In this document: piece after piece, positions 1-5,630 of the stretch
How positions within the stretch are numbered: position 1 is the stretch's first letter
How the letters are laid out: every line of letters begins with the position of its first letter
The notes under the pieces: generated by a model
What the model was told of the DNA's origin: nothing
Databases searched by the model: none
Seen by the model: only the letters and a program-made list of their open reading frames with translations
Position numbers and translations under genes: made by a program
Assembly (NCBI GenBank): GCA_023141985.1
Contig: JAGLKH010000286.1
Coordinates: forward strand, 1 to 5,630
Source: Flavobacteriaceae bacterium
GTDB taxonomy: Bacteria > Bacteroidota > Bacteroidia > Flavobacteriales > Flavobacteriaceae
Length of the DNA stretch: 5,630 nt
Direction: 5' to 3'

Positions 1-117
1 CGTGCTAACTTCGACCCTAATGTAGCTGGTGTTGGTATTGGTAATGGTAGAGGATTTGACTACTTAAATGGTCCTAGTTCTAAAAGATTTGGTTTAAGTA
101 TAAAAGCATCATTTTAA
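1..117 (+). CDS. SusC/RagA-like TonB-dependent outer-membrane receptor, C-terminal end (5' partial)
   Basis: Reading frame 1 is open from the first base and encodes 38 residues before a TAA at 115-117. The peptide contains NFDPNVAG, GRGFDYLNGPSSKRFG and the last residues SIKASF. It ends in Phe, as outer-membrane beta-barrels typically do, because the terminal aromatic residue is part of the BAM recognition signal. Flavobacterial SusC-family receptors commonly end in a similar way, and the SusD-like gene 64 nt downstream supports the call. In the family, SusC forms the 22-strand TonB-dependent barrel through which oligomeric substrates (glycans or peptides) are imported, with SusD acting as its lid. 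Only the last barrel strand or strands lie here, so the plug domain, N-terminal extension and substrate class cannot be judged. The family call rests on a short tail plus context. Confidence 0.85.
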   Translation, partial: RANFDPNVAGVGIGNGRGFDYLNGPSSKRFGLSIKASF

Positions 118-134
118 AAAATTAAAAATATGAC

Positions 135-156
135 GCAACCTTTATATAGGTTTTGC
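135..156 (+). other. Imperfect hairpin in the SusC-SusD intergenic leader
   Basis: Bases 135-141 (GCAACCT) can pair with 148-156 (AGGTTTTGC) across a six-base loop, with a two-base T bulge at 153-154. The hairpin sits 18 nt after the receptor stop codon and 25 nt before the SusD-like start codon. It is followed by a T-rich but interrupted stretch, so it is not a convincing terminator. It could be an RNA-processing or stability element that sets the ratio of the two proteins, or it could be chance in AT-rich DNA. No homologous leaders were available for comparison. Confidence 0.3.
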
Positions 157-181
157 ATCTTATTTAAAAACAAAACAAATT

Positions 182-2020
182 ATGAAAAAAATATATAAAT
201 TTTTATTAGCTACGATAGTAATCTCTAGCACAATGTTTTACTCTTGTGAAACATTGGAGCTAGAAGATCTTGCTAGTCCCAATGGATTGTCGCCAGATCA
301 GGCAGATGCAGATTTGCTATTGAATAGTATTCAATTGGCATATAGAAGTTCAATCATTAACTTTAATAATAACAATGCTGAGTTAGCAAGAATTGACTAC
401 TTCTTCGGAAGAAATTATTTTGAGGCCCTAGGAGATGGAGTATTAAATGGTCCATGGGGAAACTTGTATAGTGGAATGATACCTGATATTACTAACATTG
501 AATCCTTACATTCAGCAGATTTTGATTTATCATTTCATATTGGAATTTCAAAAGTAATGCAAGCTCATGTAATGATGTTATTAGTTGATAATTTAGGTGA
601 TATTGTTTACTCTGAATCCAATAATCCAAATGAATATCCAGCACCTGCAGTTGATGATGGCCAAGAGGTTTATAACGCTGCACTAACATTATTAGGTGAA
701 GCAAAAAATCTTTTAAATGGTGCTTCATCAGGTACAGCAACCGATCTATATTATGGTGGTGATGCTGATAAATGGATATTGTTAGCAAACACACTTAAGA
801 TGAGAGCTGATTTAACCGTTGGTAATTATTCAGCTGTGGCAAGTGCAACCAATGTTATTGAAGATACTGCAGATGATTTCGAATTTAAATACGGAACTAA
901 TGTACTTCAACCGGACACTCGCCACCCTGATTATGAGGATGATTATAGAAGTGACGGCGCAAACATTTACCAATCCAATTGGTTGATGAAACTTATGACC
1001 GGAGATTCTGATGAATGGTATGACCAGTGGGGAGTTTGGGAAATTGCAACTGATTCAACTGATGCTGATCCGCTACCAGTAACTGATCCTAGACGTCGCT
1101 ACTATTTTTATAGACAAAGTTGGAATACTCCAGGAAATTTTTCAATGTTATATCACTCGGCAGCTGGAACTGGTGCCTGGCCAGAATTTTTTGGTGCTGA
1201 TAGTACTAACGGAGAAACATTACAATGTTCTATCCAGGATACTCCATTACACTACCAATTTACTCCAGATGAGCCTATTTGGTGCTCACTACCTTTAGGG
1301 TATTGGGGAAGACCACATGGTAATGATGAAGGTATTCCGCCGGACAACTTTTCAAGAACAGCTGTAGGTGTTTATCCTGCAGGTGGAAGTTTCGATAACC
1401 AATACGATATACCTTTTTATCAAGGTGGTTCTGGTGTAGGAAACTTACCACATGGCGCGGTTGGACTTGGTAATGGCGGCGGAGGTGCTGGTATAGAACC
1501 AATCTATCTAGCTTCTTATGTTCATTTTATGAAAGCTGAAGCTGAATTAAAACTTGGGAATACCGGAGCTGCTGCTACTCATTTAGAGGCAGGAATGACA
1601 ACTTCTATAGATAAAGTAATGTCTTTTGGATCTTTAGATTCTGATGCAGATAGCGATTTAATTCCAACAGCTGAAGAAGTTACAGATTTTATAGCTGATA
1701 TTGTAGACCAGTTTAATGATGCTCCTATGACATCAGGATTACAAGGAAATGGTTTCCCGGTTGAAAAAGATAAAATGGATATATTAGGAGAACAATATTT
1801 TGTTGCCCTTTATGGTGGGTCTGCTGATGCGTATAACTTTGTTAGAAGAACAGGATATCCTAGAACATTACAGAGAAGTATTGAGCCTGATCCAGGATTA
1901 TTCCCTAGAACTTTCCAATATCCTAGTGATGAGATTAGTACTAATCCGACTATCCTACAAAGAACTGACCTCAATACAAAATCATTTTGGGATCAAGGTG
2001 TAACTAATCCAGCTAATTAA
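182..2020 (+). CDS. SusD/RagB-family nutrient-binding outer-membrane lipoprotein
   Basis: This complete 612-residue protein is the surface lid that captures substrate and closes over the SusC-like barrel encoded just upstream. Residues 1-21 form a lipoprotein signal (MKK, hydrophobic stretch, then FYS) with the lipidated Cys at 22. Acidic residues follow (E23, E27, E29, D30), which fits surface export. The body looks like the SusD-like_2 (PF12771-type) branch. Seen in order are an N-terminal helical part with WGNLYSGMIPDITNIESL (92-109), TPR-like helices at about 120-215 (VMQAHVMMLLVDNLGDIVYS, then KWILLANTLKMRADL), a loop-rich binding region at about 235-440 containing GRPHG and GVYPAGGSFD, a glycine-rich loop at 428-437, and helical YLASYVHFMKAEAEL. 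The C-terminal PRTFQYPSDEISTNPTI is typical of family ends. Two Cys of the mature chain (349 and 368) could form a disulfide. The start follows an A-rich leader, and no in-frame upstream ATG competes. The substrate is not predictable from the sequence. Confidence 0.93.
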   Translation: MKKIYKFLLATIVISSTMFYSCETLELEDLASPNGLSPDQADADLLLNSIQLAYRSSIINFNNNNAELARIDYFFGRNYFEALGDGVLNGPWGNLYSGMIPDITNIESLHSADFDLSFHIGISKVMQAHVMMLLVDNLGDIVYSESNNPNEYPAPAVDDGQEVYNAALTLLGEAKNLLNGASSGTATDLYYGGDADKWILLANTLKMRADLTVGNYSAVASATNVIEDTADDFEFKYGTNVLQPDTRHPDYEDDYRSDGANIYQSNWLMKLMTGDSDEWYDQWGVWEIATDSTDADPLPVTDPRRRYYFYRQSWNTPGNFSMLYHSAAGTGAWPEFFGADSTNGETLQCSIQDTPLHYQFTPDEPIWCSLPLGYWGRPHGNDEGIPPDNFSRTAVGVYPAGGSFDNQYDIPFYQGGSGVGNLPHGAVGLGNGGGGAGIEPIYLASYVHFMKAEAELKLGNTGAAATHLEAGMTTSIDKVMSFGSLDSDADSDLIPTAEEVTDFIADIVDQFNDAPMTSGLQGNGFPVEKDKMDILGEQYFVALYGGSADAYNFVRRTGYPRTLQRSIEPDPGLFPRTFQYPSDEISTNPTILQRTDLNTKSFWDQGVTNPAN

Positions 2021-2038
2021 TAATAATAAACAAAAATT

Positions 2039-2938
2039 ATGAAAAATATAATTAAATCATTTTTACTGTCGTTTGCAATAGTTGTTTCATTCAACTCTTG
2101 TGAAGATAGTAACAATACAATCGATGAAGTATTCGCTTTTGAGAATGGTGCTGTTTTAAGAACCCTTGAAGTTTTAAGTAATACAATGAACAATTCTGTA
2201 CCTGATTCATACTTTTCTGTTATGGTTGAAGAACAAGATGTAGAAGATGGCGCTTTACTAAAAAGCGTAGGTGTGTATGTCTCAATTAGAGATCTTACTA
2301 CGATTAATGGGCTTACAGTTGCTGACGATATGCTTATTAAAACTATTCCTGCATCAGAGTTTTCTACAGACACTCCTTTTGGATTACCAAGAGCTACTAT
2401 TACTGTAACTTATGCTGAAGCTGCATCTGCAATGGGATTATCTCCTGCAGCTGTTTCGGGAGGTGACCTTTTTGTATTTGAATTAAGACTTGAATTAACC
2501 GATGGTAGAATATTTGGTGGAGATAGTGCTGCCAGTATTATTACCGGTGGTTTCTTCTCTTCTCCATTTTTTTATAATGCACTAATTTTGTGTGCACCTC
2601 AGGATGGAGATTATGAAGTACATATGATTGACAACTATGGTGATGGATGGCAAGGTTCTGAAGTAGTTATTATTAATGATGGTGTTCCTACATCTATTAG
2701 TATTCCTAGCTACTGGGATGCTCCGGTTGGTTCAGTAGGTGATCAACAATGGTCTGATGTAACTGGATCATTAACTGTTCCTGAGGGAACTTCAGAAACT
2801 ACATGGGAATATGTAGGAGGAAGTTTTCCTAGCGAAGTTGAATTTGAAATTTTCGGTCCTGATGGAGTTTCATTAGGATATTTCGGTCCTTCACCTTCAC
2901 CTGGTTTATTACCTGTTGCTTTATGTTTAATTGAATAA
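2039..2938 (+). CDS. Uncharacterised SusCD-associated lipoprotein with a C-terminal DNYGDGWQG domain
   Basis: This 299-residue protein starts 18 nt after the SusD-like stop and ends just before a terminator, so it is probably the last gene of the SusCD operon. Residues 1-20 are a lipoprotein signal ending FNS, with Cys21 followed by E-D, consistent with outer-membrane surface display. Two parts are visible. Residues about 30-180 look like a beta-rich domain (GAVLRTLEVLSN, then a VGVYVSIRDL strand and GDLFVFELRLELTDGR), ending in SSPFFYNALILC. Residues about 185-299 hold DGDYEVHMIDNYGDGWQG (189-206), a motif found in many secreted Bacteroidota proteins. Cys185 and Cys296 are the only Cys of the mature chain and bracket this second domain, suggesting a disulfide that closes it. 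By position it resembles SusE/SusF accessory glycan-binding lipoproteins, but I see no sequence identity with them, and its ligand is unknown. No catalytic motif is recognisable. Confidence 0.85.
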   Translation: MKNIIKSFLLSFAIVVSFNSCEDSNNTIDEVFAFENGAVLRTLEVLSNTMNNSVPDSYFSVMVEEQDVEDGALLKSVGVYVSIRDLTTINGLTVADDMLIKTIPASEFSTDTPFGLPRATITVTYAEAASAMGLSPAAVSGGDLFVFELRLELTDGRIFGGDSAASIITGGFFSSPFFYNALILCAPQDGDYEVHMIDNYGDGWQGSEVVIINDGVPTSISIPSYWDAPVGSVGDQQWSDVTGSLTVPEGTSETTWEYVGGSFPSEVEFEIFGPDGVSLGYFGPSPSPGLLPVALCLIE

Positions 2939-2956
2939 ATAAGCATTATAGATTAC

Positions 2957-2999
2957 AAACAAAAAAAGAGCTTTTTTATTAAAGCTCTTTTTTTTGTTT
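2957..2999 (+). terminator. Strong intrinsic terminator closing the SusCD operon
   Basis: Bases 2961-2974 (AAAAAAAGAGCTTT) pair perfectly over 14 bp with 2981-2994, across a six-base loop TTTATT. Pairing can continue through AAAC 2957-2960 with GTTT 2996-2999 if T2995 bulges. The 3' arm ends in a run of eight T (2988-2995), giving the usual U tract, while the 5' arm supplies an A tract, so it could also work on the other strand. It begins 18 nt after the stop of the 299-residue lipoprotein gene and separates it from the arylsulfotransferase-like gene. Confidence 0.9.
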
Positions 3000-3107
3000 T
3001 AGAATAATCATTTAATACAATTATGAATTGAAAACTAAATATTAATGCAATTTCACATTTTATTAAATTATACTCCTAAAATATATGGATTTTAAAATGA
3101 TGGTAAA

Positions 3108-4748
3108 ATGAGATCAAAACATTACATAACCCTATTCATTTTTAGTTTTAGTTTTTCAATATCAACTTCAAGCCAAAATACTGTTGGTGTATTATTAAAT
3201 ACAGCTAATTCCTTAAATGGATATGTTTTATTTACCGTACATAAAGACACCTATTTAATTAATAATTGCGGTGAAGTTATTAACCAGTGGACTAGCTCCT
3301 ATAGTTCTGGGAAATCCGTTTATCTATTAGAAAATGGAAATTTATTAAGAGCTGCACAAATACCTAATCCAGGTAATATTGCTATACCAGGAATCGGAGG
3401 GAGAATAGAGTTATTTGATTGGGATGGCAATTTAATTTGGGAATACGAATACTCTACCAGTAATGTAACTCAACACCATGATATATTTCCAATGCCTAAT
3501 GGAAATGTATTGATACTAGCTGCAACAATTTTAACTGATACTGAAGCCTTACAAATGGGTAGAAATCCAGCTAACCTTACTGGTACAGAATTATATAATG
3601 AGCAAATAGTAGAACTTGAACCCCTGGGCTCTAATGACGCTATTATTGTTTGGCAATGGGATATTAAAGATCATTTAATTCAAGATTTTGATAATACAAA
3701 AGACAATTTTGGTGTAGTTAACGCAAATCCACAACTTTTAGATATCAATTATTTAGGCTTTTCTGGTGGAGGTGCTAATTGGTTACATGCAAATTCGATG
3801 CAATACAATGCACAATTAGATCAAATAATATTAAGTACTCGATTTCTAAATGAGTTTTATATTATCGATCATTCCACAACAACTGCTGAAGCTGCAACGA
3901 GTTCTGGAGGAACATATGGAAAAGGAGGTGACTTTTTATATAGATGGGGAAATCCTCTGTCTTATGGACAAGGTACAATTGTTGATCAAAAACTTTTTGG
4001 ACAACATCATCCACATTGGATTGGAGAAGGCTTAATTGATGCTGGTAAAATTTTAATATATAACAATGGTCTAAATAGATCTCCTAGTTTTTCTGAAATT
4101 AACATCTTAATCCCACCAACTAGTTCTCCAGGAGTATATACCTATACAACTAATACATTTTATGGACCATTATACCCATATTATATATATACAACACCAG
4201 TAAATACCGATTTTTATTCACCCATTCTATCAAGCGCACAGAGATTACCTAATGGCAATACGCTTATTTGTGAAGGAACTTCAGGTCGTTTCTTTGAAAT
4301 AGATACCGGTGAAAATATAGTTTGGGAATATATAAGTCCTATTGGATCTGCAGAAATATTGAATCAAGGAGATGATCCCCAATCCATTAATAACAGTGTA
4401 TTTAGAGCCAAAAAATATGCTTCAAATTATACTGCCTTTAATGGTAAGAACCTAACTCCTGGCTCAACAATTGAAAGTGGCGAGAACATGTCAGGATGTA
4501 CCATTTTAAGTATTACTGATAATATTTTTAGTAATATATCTATTTATCCTAATCCAATTAAAAATATCCTCTTTATAAATGCTCGAATATCAATTACAAA
4601 GATTGAAGTTCATGATCTTTTAGGAAGATTAGTGAAAAAATCCAAAAATCAAGATCAAATTAATTTAAGCGATTTAAAATCAGGCCTATACATTTTAAAA
4701 CTTTATGTCGATGGAAAATCAATCACAAAAAGGATTATCAAACTTTAA
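3108..4748 (+). CDS. Arylsulfotransferase (ASST) family secreted protein with T9SS type A sorting domain
   Basis: This 546-residue protein has a Sec signal peptide (residues 1 to about 22, hydrophobic LFIFSFSFSIS), a beta-propeller ASST domain (about 27-440) and a type IX sorting domain (about 473-546: IYPNP, VHDLLGRLVKK, LKSGLYILKL, KRIIKL). ASST enzymes move sulfuryl groups between phenolic donors and acceptors without PAPS, through a sulfo-histidine. The signature segments are present: QHHDIFPMPNGN (H123/H124), NWLHANS (H227, N229), ILSTR (R245), IIDHSTTTAEA (253-263), GKGGDFLYRWGNP (271-283), GQHHPHW (H300), and AQRLPNGNTLICEGTSGR (377-394). Spacing from the first His to HxN and on to Arg (104 and 18 residues) matches my memory of the E. 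coli enzyme (His252, His356/Asn358, Arg374). The sorting domain implies export across the outer membrane. The gene stands alone between two terminators, and I found no clear TAnnTTTG promoter in the 108 nt upstream. ATG 3108 is used because upstream ATGs at 3085, 3097 and 3100 are out of frame. Activity on aryl sulfates is inferred; many homologues are untested. Confidence 0.9.
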   Translation: MRSKHYITLFIFSFSFSISTSSQNTVGVLLNTANSLNGYVLFTVHKDTYLINNCGEVINQWTSSYSSGKSVYLLENGNLLRAAQIPNPGNIAIPGIGGRIELFDWDGNLIWEYEYSTSNVTQHHDIFPMPNGNVLILAATILTDTEALQMGRNPANLTGTELYNEQIVELEPLGSNDAIIVWQWDIKDHLIQDFDNTKDNFGVVNANPQLLDINYLGFSGGGANWLHANSMQYNAQLDQIILSTRFLNEFYIIDHSTTTAEAATSSGGTYGKGGDFLYRWGNPLSYGQGTIVDQKLFGQHHPHWIGEGLIDAGKILIYNNGLNRSPSFSEINILIPPTSSPGVYTYTTNTFYGPLYPYYIYTTPVNTDFYSPILSSAQRLPNGNTLICEGTSGRFFEIDTGENIVWEYISPIGSAEILNQGDDPQSINNSVFRAKKYASNYTAFNGKNLTPGSTIESGENMSGCTILSITDNIFSNISIYPNPIKNILFINARISITKIEVHDLLGRLVKKSKNQDQINLSDLKSGLYILKLYVDGKSITKRIIKL

Positions 4749-4785
4749 ATTACAGTTTTAATTTTATAAAAACAGTTTAATATAA

Positions 4786-4793
4786 TACTTTTG
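4786..4793 (+). promoter_or_regulatory. Possible isolated -7 element (TACTTTTG)
   Basis: TACTTTTG matches the Bacteroidota -7 consensus TAnnTTTG exactly, 38 nt after the arylsulfotransferase-like stop codon. No TTG lies at the expected -33 distance, so the promoter is incomplete, and the element is common by chance in AT-rich DNA. Its last G begins a small dyad, GTTAC (4793-4797) with GTAAC (4807-4811). Any transcript from here would be short, because the terminator at 4844-4876 lies just downstream. Confidence 0.25.
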
Positions 4794-4843
4794 TTACGAT
4801 TTTTGTGTAACGCTATTTCAGGACGAGACACATAATTTAAATA

Positions 4844-4876
4844 AAAAAACCATCTTGATTAATCAGATGGTTTTTT
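4844..4876 (+). terminator. Intrinsic terminator downstream of the arylsulfotransferase-like gene
   Basis: Bases 4844-4855 (AAAAAACCATCT) pair perfectly over 12 bp with 4865-4876 (AGATGGTTTTTT), around a nine-base loop. The six T at the end of the 3' arm provide the U tract. It lies 95 nt beyond the stop codon at 4748 and is the only strong hairpin in that gap; a weak AT-rich one at 4755-4773 has no T run. The centre holds a 10-bp palindrome, TGATTAATCA (4856-4865). The end of the hairpin overlaps the promoter of the next gene. Confidence 0.8.
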
Positions 4877-4883
4877 ACCTTTG
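4855..4883 (+). promoter_or_regulatory. Promoter of the FG-GAP lipoprotein gene (TTG-N18-TACCTTTG)
   Basis: TACCTTTG at 4876-4883 is an exact match to the Bacteroidota sigma-A -7 consensus TAnnTTTG. TTG at 4855-4857 lies 18 bp upstream, which is acceptable spacing for the -33 element. Transcription would begin near 4888-4891, leaving a leader of about 20 nt before the ATG at 4909. The -33 element is inside the preceding terminator hairpin and the first T of the -7 is its last base, so the two signals share DNA. Confidence 0.65.
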
Positions 4884-4908
4884 TACAAATCTTATAATCT
4901 TAATTATT

Positions 4909-5630
4909 ATGCCTAAGACCGGGGTAATTTTGACTTTCTTTTTAATTATATTTTCTTTTAATTCCTGTAATAAAGATGCCAAAAAAGAAACTAATATTCT
5001 GAAAGAGAATACACAAAAAAACTCAAATAATATTTCTAATTTTATAAAAGTATCTTCCGAAAAAAGCGGCATTACTTTTAATAATGTTATAGTTCATGAT
5101 TTAGCGTCTAAAGCTAACCTTTTTGATTATGATTTCTTTTATAATGGTGCAGGAGTAGGAATTGAAGATATAAACAACGATGGACTGAAAGACATCTTTT
5201 TTACTGGTAATCAAGTACCAAATAAACTTTATTTAAATAAAGGTAACCTGGTTTTCGAAGATATTTCAGATACTGCAAATATTAACACAAACAAAAACTG
5301 GTCTAATGGTGTTACATTTTTAGATATAAATAATGATGGGTGGATGGATATTTATGTGTCTCAAGGGGGTCCAAAAAATAAAATAGAGCGCAAAAATATA
5401 CTCTTTATTAATCAAAAAGATTTAACATTTAAAGAAGAAGCTTCAAATTATGGTTTAGATGATACAGGTATAAGCACACAATCTGCTTTTTTTGATTATG
5501 ATAAAGATGGTGACCTTGATTGTATAGTAATGAATGAAAATGATCTTTATGGTGTAGACCCTGCTACCTTCTACTCTATCCTAAAAAACAAGGAAGTATT
5601 AAAAAGGAATTCCAGCCACCTCTATGAAAA
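4909..5630 (+). CDS. FG-GAP/VCBS-repeat surface lipoprotein (CRTAC1/ASPIC-UnbV-like), 3' partial
   Basis: The frame is open from ATG 4909 to the window edge, giving 240 complete codons of a longer protein. Residues 1-19 are a lipoprotein signal (hydrophobic ILTFFLIIFSF, then NS) with Cys20. A polar, Lys/Asn-rich linker follows to about residue 44, then SGITFNN and LFDYDFFYNGAGVGIEDINNDGLKD. Three calcium-loop motifs of the DxNxDGxxD type mark successive beta-propeller blades: D87-D95, D139-D147 and D196-D204 (the last as DYDKDGDLD). Linking segments such as NKLYLNKG and FEDIS, then ILFINQKDLTFKEEASNYGLDD and STQSAFFDYD, are typical of large (about 1,100 residue) Bacteroidota lipoproteins that carry a C-terminal ASPIC/UnbV domain. 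That domain would lie outside the window. These proteins often occur near SusC/SusD genes; their function is unsettled, with surface binding or adhesion the usual guess. The start is supported by the promoter just upstream and by the position of the signal peptide. Confidence 0.88.
   Translation, partial: MPKTGVILTFFLIIFSFNSCNKDAKKETNILKENTQKNSNNISNFIKVSSEKSGITFNNVIVHDLASKANLFDYDFFYNGAGVGIEDINNDGLKDIFFTGNQVPNKLYLNKGNLVFEDISDTANINTNKNWSNGVTFLDINNDGWMDIYVSQGGPKNKIERKNILFINQKDLTFKEEASNYGLDDTGISTQSAFFDYDKDGDLDCIVMNENDLYGVDPATFYSILKNKEVLKRNSSHLYE

Noticed and set aside
492..794. Minus-strand open frame of 100 codons inside the SusD-like gene
   Set aside because: It is fully antisense to a well-supported gene; its His-rich, low-complexity translation reflects the complement of Asp/Asn/Ile codons, and it has no promoter or leader signal.
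1275..1502. Minus-strand open frame of 75 codons inside the SusD-like gene
   Set aside because: It is antisense to conserved SusD-family sequence, with no recognisable domain or signal.
1800..2003. Second + strand frame of 67 codons near the 3' end of the SusD-like gene
   Set aside because: It lies entirely inside the SusD-like gene in another frame, and the SusD frame carries the family's C-terminal motifs to the end, so there is no frameshift.
2017..2373. Minus-strand open frame of 118 codons over the start of the third lipoprotein gene
   Set aside because: The + strand frame has a clear lipoprotein signal and operon spacing; the antisense product is Ser/Thr/Ile-rich with no signal or motif.
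2743..2946. Minus-strand open frame of 67 codons at the 3' end of the third lipoprotein gene
   Set aside because: It is antisense to the domain containing the second mature-chain Cys, and it has no supporting motif.
3000..3107. Search for a promoter of the arylsulfotransferase-like gene
   Set aside because: TTG occurs at 3028-3030, but no TAnnTTTG follows at suitable distance; near matches such as TACAATTA have two mismatches, so no promoter is called.
3850..4035. + strand frame of 61 codons within the arylsulfotransferase-like gene
   Set aside because: It overlaps the conserved IIDHSTTT to GQHHPHW part of the real protein in another frame.
4875..5072. Minus-strand open frame of 65 codons over the start of the FG-GAP lipoprotein gene
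   Set aside because: The + strand has a promoter, lipoprotein signal and calcium-loop repeats; the Phe/Leu/Ile-rich antisense product comes from the complement of Lys/Asn codons.

Overview
The window comes from an AT-rich Bacteroidota genome, most likely a flavobacterium. Four things point there: a SusC/SusD pair, lipoprotein signals ending in F-[YN]-S-C, a C-terminal type IX secretion sorting domain, and a TAnnTTTG promoter element, with A-rich leaders in place of clear Shine-Dalgarno sites. All recognisable genes lie on the + strand. The species and the substrate of the uptake system cannot be read from this sequence.

Region 1 (1-3000) is the 3' part of a SusCD-type outer-membrane uptake operon. 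It holds the last 38 codons of a SusC-like TonB-dependent receptor, a complete 612-residue SusD/RagB-like surface lipoprotein (182-2020), and, 18 nt later, a 299-residue lipoprotein (2039-2938) in the position where SusE/SusF-like accessory proteins often sit. A strong 14-bp hairpin terminator (about 2957-2999) closes the unit. The operon promoter and most of the receptor gene lie upstream of the window.

Region 2 (3001-4748) is a single gene for a secreted 546-residue protein of the arylsulfotransferase (ASST) beta-propeller superfamily. The family His/Asn/Arg active-site signature is intact, and a type A T9SS sorting domain ends the protein. It would therefore be a cell-surface or released enzyme, not a periplasmic one.

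Region 3 (4749-4908) is a 160-nt intergenic gap. It contains a second terminator whose 3' arm runs directly into a good flavobacterial promoter, and upstream of that a lone TAnnTTTG element with a small dyad.

Region 4 (4909-5630) is the start of a large lipoprotein with FG-GAP/VCBS calcium-loop repeats, cut by the window edge. Lipoproteins of this type are often found near SusCD loci in Bacteroidota.

Together the window looks like part of a cell-surface nutrient acquisition locus: receptor, lid lipoprotein, accessory binding lipoprotein, a secreted sulfuryl-transfer-like enzyme and a surface repeat lipoprotein. The terminators split it into at least three transcription units, so co-function of the last two genes with the SusCD operon is inferred from proximity only. 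I see no mobile element, CRISPR array, tRNA or rRNA, and no clear sign of a wholly new system. The points most worth a second look are the T9SS-targeted ASST-like enzyme, the uncharacterised third lipoprotein and the compact terminator/promoter junction.
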